Source: Pseudomonadota bacterium
GTDB lineage: Bacteria; Pseudomonadota; Gammaproteobacteria; CAMYNG01
DNA length: 22,584 nucleotides
Assembly: GCA_020347585.1 (NCBI GenBank)
Contig: CP070733.1
Location: 2,508,252-2,530,835 of the forward strand
Direction of reading: 5' to 3'
The position numbers and the translations under genes are program-made. This document shows, in pieces, positions 7,284-14,287 of this stretch (within the stretch, counting starts at the first letter, position 1; every line of letters starts with the position of its first letter). The notes under the pieces were generated by a model that saw only the letters and a program-made list of their open reading frames with translations, did no database searches and was not told where the DNA came from.

Positions 7284-8297
7284 ATGAAAATTTTGATCAC
7301 AGGTACCGCGGGCTTTATCGGCTCGACGCTGGCGCAGCGCTTGCTCGCGCGCGGCGATAAGGTAATCGGCATCGATAACCTCAATGACTACTATGACGTG
7401 GAGTTGAAAAAGGCGCGGCTTGCCCGTCTGACAGAGCAGTCGCAGTTTACGGATGTGCGTGTTGATCTCGAAGACCGCGAAGGTATCAACGCAGTTTTTG
7501 AGAAGCACAAGCCACACCGTGTGATAAATCTCGCCGCGCAAGCCGGTGTGCGCTACTCACTTATCAACCCCCATGCGTACATCGACACCAATATCGTTGG
7601 CTTTCTCAACATTCTGGAAGGGTGTCATCACAACGCGGTAGAGCATCTGGTCTACGCCTCAAGCAGTTCAGTGTACGGTGCCAACACCAACTACCCGTTC
7701 TCGATCCACAACAACGTGGACCATCCGGTGAGCCTGTATGCGGCCAGCAAGAAATCCAATGAACTGATGGCGCACACCTACAGCCACCTCTACGGGATTC
7801 CAACCACCGGCTTGCGATTCTTCACCGTCTATGGCCCTTGGGGACGCCCGGATATGGCGCTGTTCCTGTTTACCCGCAACATCCTGGCCGACAAACCTAT
7901 CGACGTTTTCAACTATGGCCAGCACCAGCGCGACTTCACCTATATCGACGATATCGTCGAGGGTGTGATCCGCACGCTCGATAAGGTGGCCACACCCAAC
8001 AATGCCTGGAGCGGCGATGATCCGGATCCGGGCACCAGCAGCGCGCCCTTCCGCCTGTACAACATTGGTAACAATCAGCCTGTGGAACTCATGCATTACA
8101 TCGAAGTGCTCGAAAACTGCCTGGGCAAGAAAGCGGAGAAGAACATGCTACCGCTGCAACCAGGTGACGTGCCAAACACCTATGCCGATGTAAGCGATCT
8201 TGTCGCCGATGTCGGCTACAAACCGCAAACCACAGTCGAAGAGGGAATCGCCAGATTCGTCGACTGGTATCGCGACTATTACGCCGTATCGCGCTAA
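7284..8297 (+). CDS. NAD-dependent UDP-uronate 4-epimerase (UDP-glucuronate 4-epimerase-like)
   Basis: It most likely interconverts UDP-GlcA and UDP-GalA, giving galacturonate for polysaccharide. The 337-residue SDR protein has GTAGFIG at 7-13, GIDNLNDYYD at 29-38, NLAAQAGVRYS at 82-92, ASSSSVYG at 125-132, catalytic YAASKK (Tyr152, Lys156), FFTVYGPWGRPDMA at 179-192 and RDFTYIDDIVEG at 216-227. The NDYYD and YGPWGRPDMA signatures are those of bacterial UDP-GlcA 4-epimerases (GAE/LspL/WbnF type). Its place right behind a TviB-like gene leaves open that it acts on UDP-GlcNAcA, as TviC does. The start is ATG 7284 with GGAGA 4 nt upstream. It lies between two UDP-sugar dehydrogenase genes, probably in one operon. 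Confidence 0.88.
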   Translation: MKILITGTAGFIGSTLAQRLLARGDKVIGIDNLNDYYDVELKKARLARLTEQSQFTDVRVDLEDREGINAVFEKHKPHRVINLAAQAGVRYSLINPHAYIDTNIVGFLNILEGCHHNAVEHLVYASSSSVYGANTNYPFSIHNNVDHPVSLYAASKKSNELMAHTYSHLYGIPTTGLRFFTVYGPWGRPDMALFLFTRNILADKPIDVFNYGQHQRDFTYIDDIVEGVIRTLDKVATPNNAWSGDDPDPGTSSAPFRLYNIGNNQPVELMHYIEVLENCLGKKAEKNMLPLQPGDVPNTYADVSDLVADVGYKPQTTVEEGIARFVDWYRDYYAVSR

Positions 8298-8353
8298 CGT
8301 ATCAGGGCGGAACGGCGCAAGGCATCTGACATCAAACACGAAACATATTACTC

Positions 8354-9691
8354 ATGAAGATAACAATATTCGGTAGTGGCTACGTCGGACTGGTCACGGG
8401 AACTTGCCTTGCAGAGGTCGGCAACGAGGTTGTCTGTGTTGATGTCGATCAGAACAAGATCGACATGCTGAACAACGGCAAGATTCCGATCTACGAGCCG
8501 GGACTTGAGGAACTAGTACTGAAAAACAGCACGTCCGGGCACCTGCAGTTCACTACCGATATCGCCAAGGGCGTGGAACACGGTCTGTTCCAGTTCATCG
8601 CGGTTGGCACCCCGCCCGACGAGGACGGATCGGCGGACCTGCAGTACGTACTCGCTGTTGCACGCAGCGTTGCGCAGCACATGAACGAATACAAGATAGT
8701 GGTAGATAAGTCGACGGTACCGGTGGGCACGGCTGACAGGGTGCGCGACGCCATCCGAACCACGCTCGGCGAGCGCGGAGTCGAAATGGACTTCGACGTG
8801 GTCTCCAATCCCGAGTTTCTGAAGGAAGGCGCGGCCATCGATGATTTCATGCGCCCGGACCGTATTGTCGTCGGCACCGACAATCCGCGTACCACGGAGC
8901 TGCTCAAACTGTTATATGCGCCGTTCAACCGCAGCCACGATCGACTGATCGCCATGGACATTCGCTCGGCGGAACTCACCAAGTACGCAGCCAATGCGAT
9001 GTTGGCAACCAAGATCAGTTTCATGAACGAGTTGTCCAATCTCGCCGAGCGCCTCGGTGCTGACATAGAAAACGTGCGCCGGGGAATTGGCGCGGATCCT
9101 CGTATTGGCTATCACTTTATCTACCCTGGTGCCGGCTATGGCGGTTCGTGTTTCCCCAAGGACGTGCAGGCACTGGAGCGCACAGCGAAGGAAAATGACT
9201 ACGACGCACATCTGCTGCAGGCAGTCGAACGCGTCAATGACAATCAGAAGACCGTGCTGTTCAGCAAGATCAACAGCCATTTCGGCGGCGATCTGAAAGG
9301 TAAGACGTTCGGGCTGTGGGGACTGGCATTTAAACCTAACACGGACGATATGCGCGAAGCACCGAGCCGCACACTGATGGAAGCCCTGTGGAACAGCGGT
9401 GCATCGGTGCGCGCCTTCGACCCCAAAGCGGCGGAAGAGACGCAGCGTATCTACGGCAACAGAAAGGACCTGGTACTGTGCGGATCGCCTGAGGAGGCTG
9501 CCAACGGTGTCGATGCGCTGGTGGTGGTTACGGAGTGGAATTTGTTTCGCAGCCCGGATTTCCTGGCCCTGAAATCAATGATGAAGGCGCCGGTGATCTT
9601 TGACGGACGCAACGTATTTGATCCCGCGATGCTGCAGCACGACGGGTTCGTGTACTACGGCATCGGACGCGGCGGCGCCGCATCGCCCTAA
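8354..9691 (+). CDS. ugd: UDP-glucose 6-dehydrogenase
   Basis: It oxidises UDP-glucose to UDP-glucuronate with two NAD+. The 445-residue protein has FGSGYVGLVTGTCLAE at 6-21, VGTPPDEDGSADL at 84-96, DKSTVPVGTAD at 118-128, VSNPEFLKEGAA at 150-161 and RPDRIVVG at 167-174. Lys210 lies in ELTKYAANAMLA, and nucleophile Cys266 in GYGGSCFPKD at 261-270. These are the class II Ugd signatures and differ clearly from the TviB-like enzyme two genes upstream. Its product is the substrate of the epimerase just before it. The ATG at 8354 has no obvious Shine-Dalgarno sequence, and the 56-bp gap to the epimerase suggests cotranscription. It is convergent with rluB, 32 bp away. Confidence 0.95.
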   Translation: MKITIFGSGYVGLVTGTCLAEVGNEVVCVDVDQNKIDMLNNGKIPIYEPGLEELVLKNSTSGHLQFTTDIAKGVEHGLFQFIAVGTPPDEDGSADLQYVLAVARSVAQHMNEYKIVVDKSTVPVGTADRVRDAIRTTLGERGVEMDFDVVSNPEFLKEGAAIDDFMRPDRIVVGTDNPRTTELLKLLYAPFNRSHDRLIAMDIRSAELTKYAANAMLATKISFMNELSNLAERLGADIENVRRGIGADPRIGYHFIYPGAGYGGSCFPKDVQALERTAKENDYDAHLLQAVERVNDNQKTVLFSKINSHFGGDLKGKTFGLWGLAFKPNTDDMREAPSRTLMEALWNSGASVRAFDPKAAEETQRIYGNRKDLVLCGSPEEAANGVDALVVVTEWNLFRSPDFLALKSMMKAPVIFDGRNVFDPAMLQHDGFVYYGIGRGGAASP

Positions 9692-9723
9692 CCGTCTGCG
9701 CCCATCGCCCACTTGCATTCCGT

Positions 9724-10536
9724 CTAGCGCCGCCCGCCGCTTCCGGCCCCGCCGCGACGCGGGCGGCGGGGGCGACCTGTCCGGCGCGGTTGCGACGGCC
9801 GTTCGGCCGGCGGCAACCCAGCGCTGGCCAGCAACGCATCAAGTTCGCGCCCAGTGACTTCACGCCATTTACCCGGACGCAATTCCCGCTCCAGGCGTAG
9901 AGGCCCGAAACGCACGCGAATCAGGCGGCTCACCCGCAGCCCGACCGCCTCCCAAAGCCGGCGCACCTCGCGCTTGCGACCTTCTTTGAGCGTGACGTGA
10001 TACCAGCGGTTGGCGCCCTCCCCGCCGGCCTCGCGAATCGTGGCAAAATTTGCCGGACCATCGTCCAATTCCACGCCCTCGCGCAACCGGTGTAAGGTGT
10101 CACCGGAGACCGCCCCCAGCACTCGCACGGCATATTCACGCTCCACGCCGCTCCCGGGGTGCATCAGCCGGTTGGCCAGCTCACCGTCGGTGGTGAGCAG
10201 AATCAACCCGGCCGTATTCACGTCCAGGCGCCCGACTGCTACCCAGCGGCCGTCCCGCAGGCGGGGCAACGCAGCGAACATGGTGGAACGACCATCAGGA
10301 TCACGCCGCGTGCAGACCTCTCCCACCGGCTTGTGGTACGCGATGACACGCCGCACCGCGGACCGCACCGCGACAGGGCGCCCATCCACCTGTACGCTCA
10401 CTCCCTGCTCGACGCGCTCGCCCAGCGTTGCCACGCGGCCGTCCACCTTGACGCGCCCGGCGCGGATCCACTCTTCAATTTCCCGACGCGAGCCGAGACC
10501 GGCGCGCGCCAGCACCTTTTGCAGCTTTTCGCTCAT
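9724..10536 (-). CDS. rluB: 23S rRNA pseudouridine(2605) synthase
   Basis: It isomerises a uridine in helix 93 of 23S rRNA (U2605 in E. coli). The 270-residue protein starts with an S4 RNA-binding domain (KLQKVLARAGLGSRR at 4-18, up to about 48). The RsuA/RluB/E/F-type catalytic domain follows, with the nucleophilic Asp105 in GRLDVNTAGLILLT at 102-115, and GRKREVRRLWEAVG at 186-199. The C-terminus from about 246 is a low-complexity Arg/Gly/Pro tail, a common variable feature of RluB. It is 33 bp downstream of scpB on the same strand, the classical order. RluE or RluF is less likely because of the S4 domain and the scpB linkage. Confidence 0.93.
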   Translation of the reverse strand: MSEKLQKVLARAGLGSRREIEEWIRAGRVKVDGRVATLGERVEQGVSVQVDGRPVAVRSAVRRVIAYHKPVGEVCTRRDPDGRSTMFAALPRLRDGRWVAVGRLDVNTAGLILLTTDGELANRLMHPGSGVEREYAVRVLGAVSGDTLHRLREGVELDDGPANFATIREAGGEGANRWYHVTLKEGRKREVRRLWEAVGLRVSRLIRVRFGPLRLERELRPGKWREVTGRELDALLASAGLPPAERPSQPRRTGRPRRPRRGGAGSGGRR

Positions 10537-10569
10537 CGGGACAGGATCGAAAAGAAGGGAGACCGTCAG

Positions 10570-11346
10570 CTAACTTTCCGCCGACAACCTCGGGGCATTG
10601 CCGGCTTCACCGTCGGACGACTCCGTCGCCTGCGCCACATCGCCCTGCGCTGCGGCGACATCGGTGCCGGATACGGTATCCTGGGCGGCGGGATCGGTGG
10701 GCTCCACCGACGGTGTGGCCTCGTGCACCACTTCGCTGTCGCCGATCGCGGCAAGCTCAGGGTCCTGAACATTCTCCGCCGCGTCGGGAAACACCAGATC
10801 CAGCTCGGCATTGATGCTATCGAGATCGCGTATCTCGGCAAGCGTTGGAAGATCGTTGAGACCCTTGAGGTTGAAGTAATCAAGAAACTCGCGCGTTGTG
10901 GCCAGCAGGGCCGGGCGCCCTGGTACATCACGGTGCCCGACAATACGCACCCAGCCGCGCTCAAGCAGCGTCTTGACGATGTTGGAACTGACACTGACAC
11001 CGCGCACCTCTTCGATCTCCGCGCGCGTAATCGGCTGGCGATAGGCGATCAATGCCAGGGTTTCCAACAATGCGCGCGAGTAGCGCGCCGGACGCTCCTC
11101 CCACAGTTTGCTGACCCACGGCGCATAGTCTGACTTGACCTGGAAGCGAAAACCGGAACTGACCTCGCGCAGTTCAACGCCACGCTCTGCACAGGTTTGC
11201 GCCAGTGTATCGAGTGCGGCGCGCAGTTCCGTGCGCTCCGGGCAACCGTCCTCCGGAAACAGGGATTCGAGCTCTTCAAGCGCCAGCGGCCGACCCGCCG
11301 CCAGCAAAGCCGCCTCGATAATGTTCACCAACTGTTGTTCTTCCAT
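10570..11346 (-). CDS. scpB: Segregation and condensation protein B
   Basis: ScpB is the winged-helix kite subunit that dimerises on ScpA in the SMC-ScpAB condensin. The first 175 residues of 258 hold the two winged helices: EAALLAAGRPL at 11-21, GFRFQVKSDYAPWV at 65-78, the conserved LSRALLETLA-like segment at 88-98, AYRQPITRAEIEEVRG at 101-116 and GHRDVPGRPALLATT at 137-151. After about 180 an acidic, Ala/Thr/Asp-rich tail of some 80 residues follows, probably disordered. The gene starts 33 bp after scpA ends. The ATG at 11346 has only a weak GGGA upstream, so translation may be coupled to scpA. Confidence 0.94.
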   Translation of the reverse strand: MEEQQLVNIIEAALLAAGRPLALEELESLFPEDGCPERTELRAALDTLAQTCAERGVELREVSSGFRFQVKSDYAPWVSKLWEERPARYSRALLETLALIAYRQPITRAEIEEVRGVSVSSNIVKTLLERGWVRIVGHRDVPGRPALLATTREFLDYFNLKGLNDLPTLAEIRDLDSINAELDLVFPDAAENVQDPELAAIGDSEVVHEATPSVEPTDPAAQDTVSGTDVAAAQGDVAQATESSDGEAGNAPRLSAES

Positions 11347-11378
11347 TGGTCGCCAGTCCCGCCTTGCCCAAATTCCAG

Positions 11379-12224
11379 TTACTCGTCCTGCACTTCAGCC
11401 TGTTGCTGGCTCGCCGACACCGCCCTGACGTAAATCTGACCGTAGGGTTCGTTTTGCACCAGTTCGACCAGAGCTTGCTTGAGCAGCTCCAACAGCGCTA
11501 ACAAGGTGACCACCACGCCCGAGCGTCCCTCCTTGACATCGAACAAGGATTGAAACTCGCTGAAATTCTCTGCTTTCACGCTCTGCAATACATCCGCCAT
11601 GCGCTCGCGCACTGACAAGGGTTCGAGCTTTACATGATGGTGGGCGAACATCTCCACCCGGTGCATCACATCCTTGAACGCCGCAAGGACGTCGCGCATC
11701 TCAACCCGTGGTGGCAATCGCACCACCTTCTTGTCCACCACCTCGGCGCTCACTGCAAAAGTGTCGCGCCCAATCCTTGGCAAACTCTCGATGTCCTCGG
11801 CGGCCTGCTTAAAACGTTCGTACTCCTGAAGGCGCCGTACCAGTTCGGCACGCGGATCGCGCTCGTCCTCGTCTTCCGACGCCGGCCGCGGCAACAACAT
11901 GCGCGACTTGATCTCCGCAAGCATGGCCGCCATCACCAGGTACTCTCCTGCCAGTTCAAGCTGCATATCCTTCATCAACTCGACGTACTGGACATACTGC
12001 CGGGTAACTTCGGCAATAGGGATATCGAGAATTTCGAGATTCTGGCGCTTGATGAGGTAAAGCAGCAGGTCGAGCGGACCCTCGAAGGCCTCGAGGAACA
12101 CCTCCAGGGCTTCGGGCGGGATATACAAGTCGCGGGGCAATGCGGTCACGGGCTCGCCGCGGACTACGGCGAATGGCATCTCTTGCTGCTGAGGCGCGAT
12201 CTGATCGTGTTCGGTAGTACTCAA
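11379..12224 (-). CDS. scpA: Segregation and condensation protein A (kleisin)
   Basis: ScpA is the kleisin that bridges the Smc heads and binds ScpB. The protein contains the signature FEGPLDLLLYLI at 47-58, NLEILDIPI at 62-70, EYLVMAAMLAEIKSRMLLP at 94-112, RLQEYERFK further on, and a C-terminal winged-helix region ending LALLELLKQALVELVQNEPYG, followed by a short Gln-rich tail. I place the start at TTG 12224, with GAGG 7 nt upstream, giving 281 residues. Reading on to the first possible codon at 12344 would overlap trpS by 86 bp. An ATG at 12179 (266 residues) is the alternative but has a poorer site. It follows trpS by 34 bp. Confidence 0.9.
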   Translation of the reverse strand: MSTTEHDQIAPQQQEMPFAVVRGEPVTALPRDLYIPPEALEVFLEAFEGPLDLLLYLIKRQNLEILDIPIAEVTRQYVQYVELMKDMQLELAGEYLVMAAMLAEIKSRMLLPRPASEDEDERDPRAELVRRLQEYERFKQAAEDIESLPRIGRDTFAVSAEVVDKKVVRLPPRVEMRDVLAAFKDVMHRVEMFAHHHVKLEPLSVRERMADVLQSVKAENFSEFQSLFDVKEGRSGVVVTLLALLELLKQALVELVQNEPYGQIYVRAVSASQQQAEVQDE

Positions 12225-12258
12225 TGCCCTGCCTCGCTGCTGTGGGTGTGCGGACGCA

Positions 12259-13470
12259 TCAGTATCCCAGGCCCATGGCGTGGCGAACATCATCGAGCGT
12301 CGCACGTGCGACCTCGCGCGCCCGCTCGCACCCTTCGCTGACAATGTTGCGCACCAGCGTCAGGTCGCCCTGATATTCCGCTGCGCGTTCGCGGATGGGG
12401 TCAAGCTCTGCCTGCACGGCCTCGATCACAGGGGCCTTGCAGTCCAGACAACCGATGCCCGCACTACGGCATCCCTGCTCTGCCCAGTCCCTGGTTTCTG
12501 CGCTCGAGTATACCTGATGCAGTTTCCACACGGGGCACTTGTCCGGATCCCCAGGGTCTGAGCGGCGCACCCGCGCCGGATCGGTAGGCATCGTCCGCAG
12601 CTTCTTTTCCACCGTGGCGGCGTCCTCGCGCAACGCGATGGTATTGCCATAGGACTTTGACATTTTCTGGCCGTCAAGGCCTGGCATCTTCGATGCAGGG
12701 GTCAGCAGCGCCTCCGGCTCGGGCAGGATTATCTTGCCGCTGCCCTCGAGGTAACCGAACAGGCGCTCACGGTCGCCAAGACTGACGTTTTGCTGGGTGT
12801 CCAGCAGCGCCCGCGCTGTCTCAAGTGCTTCCTCATCACCCTGCTCCTGGTAGCGCTTGCGCAGCTCGGTGTACAACTTGCCGTTTTTCTTGCCCATTTT
12901 CCTGACCGCGGCGGCGACCTTGTCCTCAAAGCCCACCTCGCGACCATAAATATGGTTGAAGCGGCGGGCAATCTCGCGCGTCAGTTCCACGTGCGCCACC
13001 TGGTCTTCGCCAACCGGCACCAGACCCGCCTTGTAAATCAAGATGTCAGCGCTTTGCAGCAGCGGATAGCCAAGGAAACCATGGGTCGCTAGGTCGCGCT
13101 CCTTAAGCTTTTCCTGCTGGTCCTTGAAGCTGGGGACCCGCTCCAGCCAGCCCAATGGTGTGATCATTGAAAGTAACAGGTTCAATTCGGCGTGCTCGGG
13201 AATTCGCGACTGGACAAACAAGCACGCCAGGCCCGGATTGACGCCTACCGCCAGCCAGTCGATGACCATGTCCCAAACGGCCGGCTCAATAATCTCCGGC
13301 TCTTCGTAGTGAGTCGTCAGGGCGTGCCAGTCAGCGACGAAAAAGAAGCACTCGTACTCGTGCTGCAGCTTCAGCCAGTTCTTGAGTACCCCATGGTAGT
13401 GCCCGAGGTGCAGCGCGCCGGTGGGTCGCATGCCGGAAAGCACCCGCTGTTGGTGTGGCAAAGAGGTCAA
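12259..13470 (-). CDS. trpS: Tryptophanyl-tRNA synthetase, long form with Cys cluster
   Basis: It charges tRNA-Trp. The 403-residue class I synthetase has the HIGH-type motif TGALHLGHYHG at 17-27 and KMSKS at 269-273. It is about 70 residues longer than the E. coli enzyme because of an insertion at about 182-255 before KMSKS, seen in many proteobacterial TrpRS. Four cysteines at 312, 334, 341 and 344 (C-x21-C-x6-C-x2-C, ending GCLDCK) resemble the [4Fe-4S] cluster ligands of the Thermotoga maritima type. The start is TTG 13470, a few bases after a G-run that can act as ribosome site; there is no ATG before the HIGH region except Met14, which is too late. It has its own strong promoter at 13593-13621. 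Confidence 0.95.
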   Translation of the reverse strand: MTSLPHQQRVLSGMRPTGALHLGHYHGVLKNWLKLQHEYECFFFVADWHALTTHYEEPEIIEPAVWDMVIDWLAVGVNPGLACLFVQSRIPEHAELNLLLSMITPLGWLERVPSFKDQQEKLKERDLATHGFLGYPLLQSADILIYKAGLVPVGEDQVAHVELTREIARRFNHIYGREVGFEDKVAAAVRKMGKKNGKLYTELRKRYQEQGDEEALETARALLDTQQNVSLGDRERLFGYLEGSGKIILPEPEALLTPASKMPGLDGQKMSKSYGNTIALREDAATVEKKLRTMPTDPARVRRSDPGDPDKCPVWKLHQVYSSAETRDWAEQGCRSAGIGCLDCKAPVIEAVQAELDPIRERAAEYQGDLTLVRNIVSEGCERAREVARATLDDVRHAMGLGY

Positions 13471-13583
13471 TACGGGCCCCCCGGGACCATCACCGCATCA
13501 AGCGCAGCGCCCGAACGGCGGCGACGGACCGGAAGCTGTAAAAGAGCACAAAGGGGAGTCGACACTGGCTTGGTGGGTCGCAT
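13467..13583 (-). CDS. Putative 38-codon leader ORF ahead of trpS
   Basis: An ATG at 13583 lies 9 nt after the TATAAT box, so a transcript from that promoter would begin at or within about 4 nt of it (leaderless start). The frame reads 38 codons and stops at TGA 13469-13467, which overlaps the trpS TTG (TTGA). The peptide has no Trp; it has a run of four Arg (residues 20-23) and ends VPGGPY. Expression is unproven. It could be a coupling or attenuation leader, or a chance frame in GC-rich DNA. Confidence 0.3.
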   Translation of the reverse strand: MRPTKPVSTPLCALLQLPVRRRRSGAALDAVMVPGGPY

Positions 13584-13592
13584 ACACAGCGT

Positions 13593-13621
13593 ATTATACC
13601 CGTAACCGATCCCCATCTCGA
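13593..13621 (-). promoter_or_regulatory. Sigma-70 promoter for trpS-scpA-scpB-rluB
   Basis: On the minus strand a perfect TATAAT (13598-13593) is preceded by a 17-bp spacer and TCGAGA (13621-13616, 4 of 6 to the -35 consensus). Transcription would start near 13586 and leave a leader of about 115 nt before trpS. The promoter lies just after the yciO stop codon, so trpS and the genes below it can be expressed apart from rnm-yciO. Confidence 0.6.
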
Positions 13622-13637
13622 GGCGCACCGGGGCAGC

Positions 13638-14261
13638 TCAGGACTGAAATGCGGCCGGATCGCCCTTGCCCACGCGCGTTACCTGCGTCTGCTCCCCGGT
13701 CATATCGACCACGGTGGTCGGCTCTATCCCGCAGTTACCGGCATCCAGCACCAAGTCGACCTGGTGCTCGAGCCGATCGCGGATCTCGTGGGGCTCCGTC
13801 ATCGGCTCCGAATCCCCCGGGAGGATCAACGTGGTACTCATCAGCGGCTCGCCGAGTTCGGCCAGCAGGGCCTGGGCAACCGGGTGATCGGGTATCCGCA
13901 GCCCCAGGCTGCGCCGCTTAGGGTGCACCATTCGGCGCGGCACCTCGCGTGTGGCCTGCAGGATAAAGGTATAGGGCCCTGGTGTGGACGCCCTCAGCAG
14001 GCGATAGGCGGCGTTATCGACCCGCGCATAGAGCGCAATCTCAGAGAGGTCTCTGCATACCAGGGTCATGTTGTGCCGCTCGTCAACCTGGCGTATACCG
14101 CGCAGGCGCTCCAGCGCATGCTTGTCTTCCAGGTGACAGCCCAGCGCATAGGCTGAGTCGGTCGGATAGACGATAACCGCGCCGCCACGCAGCAGCTCAA
14201 CTGCTTTGCGTATCAGCCGCGGCTGGGGATTAACCGGGTGGATCTGAAAAAACTGCGCCAC
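13638..14261 (-). CDS. yciO: YciO, Sua5/YciO/YrdC family protein
   Basis: It belongs to the fold that makes threonylcarbamoyl-AMP for the t6A tRNA modification. YciO itself is a paralogue of TsaC whose cellular role is less certain. The 207-residue protein begins AQFFQIHPVNPQPR, typical of YciO rather than TsaC, and has PTDSAYALGC at 33-42, TPGPYTFIL at 93-101, LGLRIPDH in the middle and a C-terminal STT/VVDMT nucleotide-site pattern. The start is GTG 14261 with AGGA about 8 nt upstream. It is 26 bp downstream of rnm, the same pairing as in E. coli (yciV-yciO), and trpS follows after a 167-bp gap holding a promoter. Confidence 0.9.
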   Translation of the reverse strand: MAQFFQIHPVNPQPRLIRKAVELLRGGAVIVYPTDSAYALGCHLEDKHALERLRGIRQVDERHNMTLVCRDLSEIALYARVDNAAYRLLRASTPGPYTFILQATREVPRRMVHPKRRSLGLRIPDHPVAQALLAELGEPLMSTTLILPGDSEPMTEPHEIRDRLEHQVDLVLDAGNCGIEPTTVVDMTGEQTQVTRVGKGDPAAFQS

Positions 14262-14287
14262 ACAAAATTCCTGTCGCCGTCACGGCC

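Noticed and set aside
9692..9723. Terminator between ugd and rluB
   Set aside because: The 32-bp gap has neither a clear inverted repeat nor a T-run.
10159..11133. A 324-codon open frame on the plus strand opposite rluB and scpB
   Set aside because: It lies antisense to two well-recognised genes, has Arg/His/Ala-rich composition with no domain, and long antisense frames are common in GC-rich DNA.
11634..12341. A 235-codon plus-strand frame opposite scpA
   Set aside because: It is a shadow of scpA; no ribosome site or recognisable motif.
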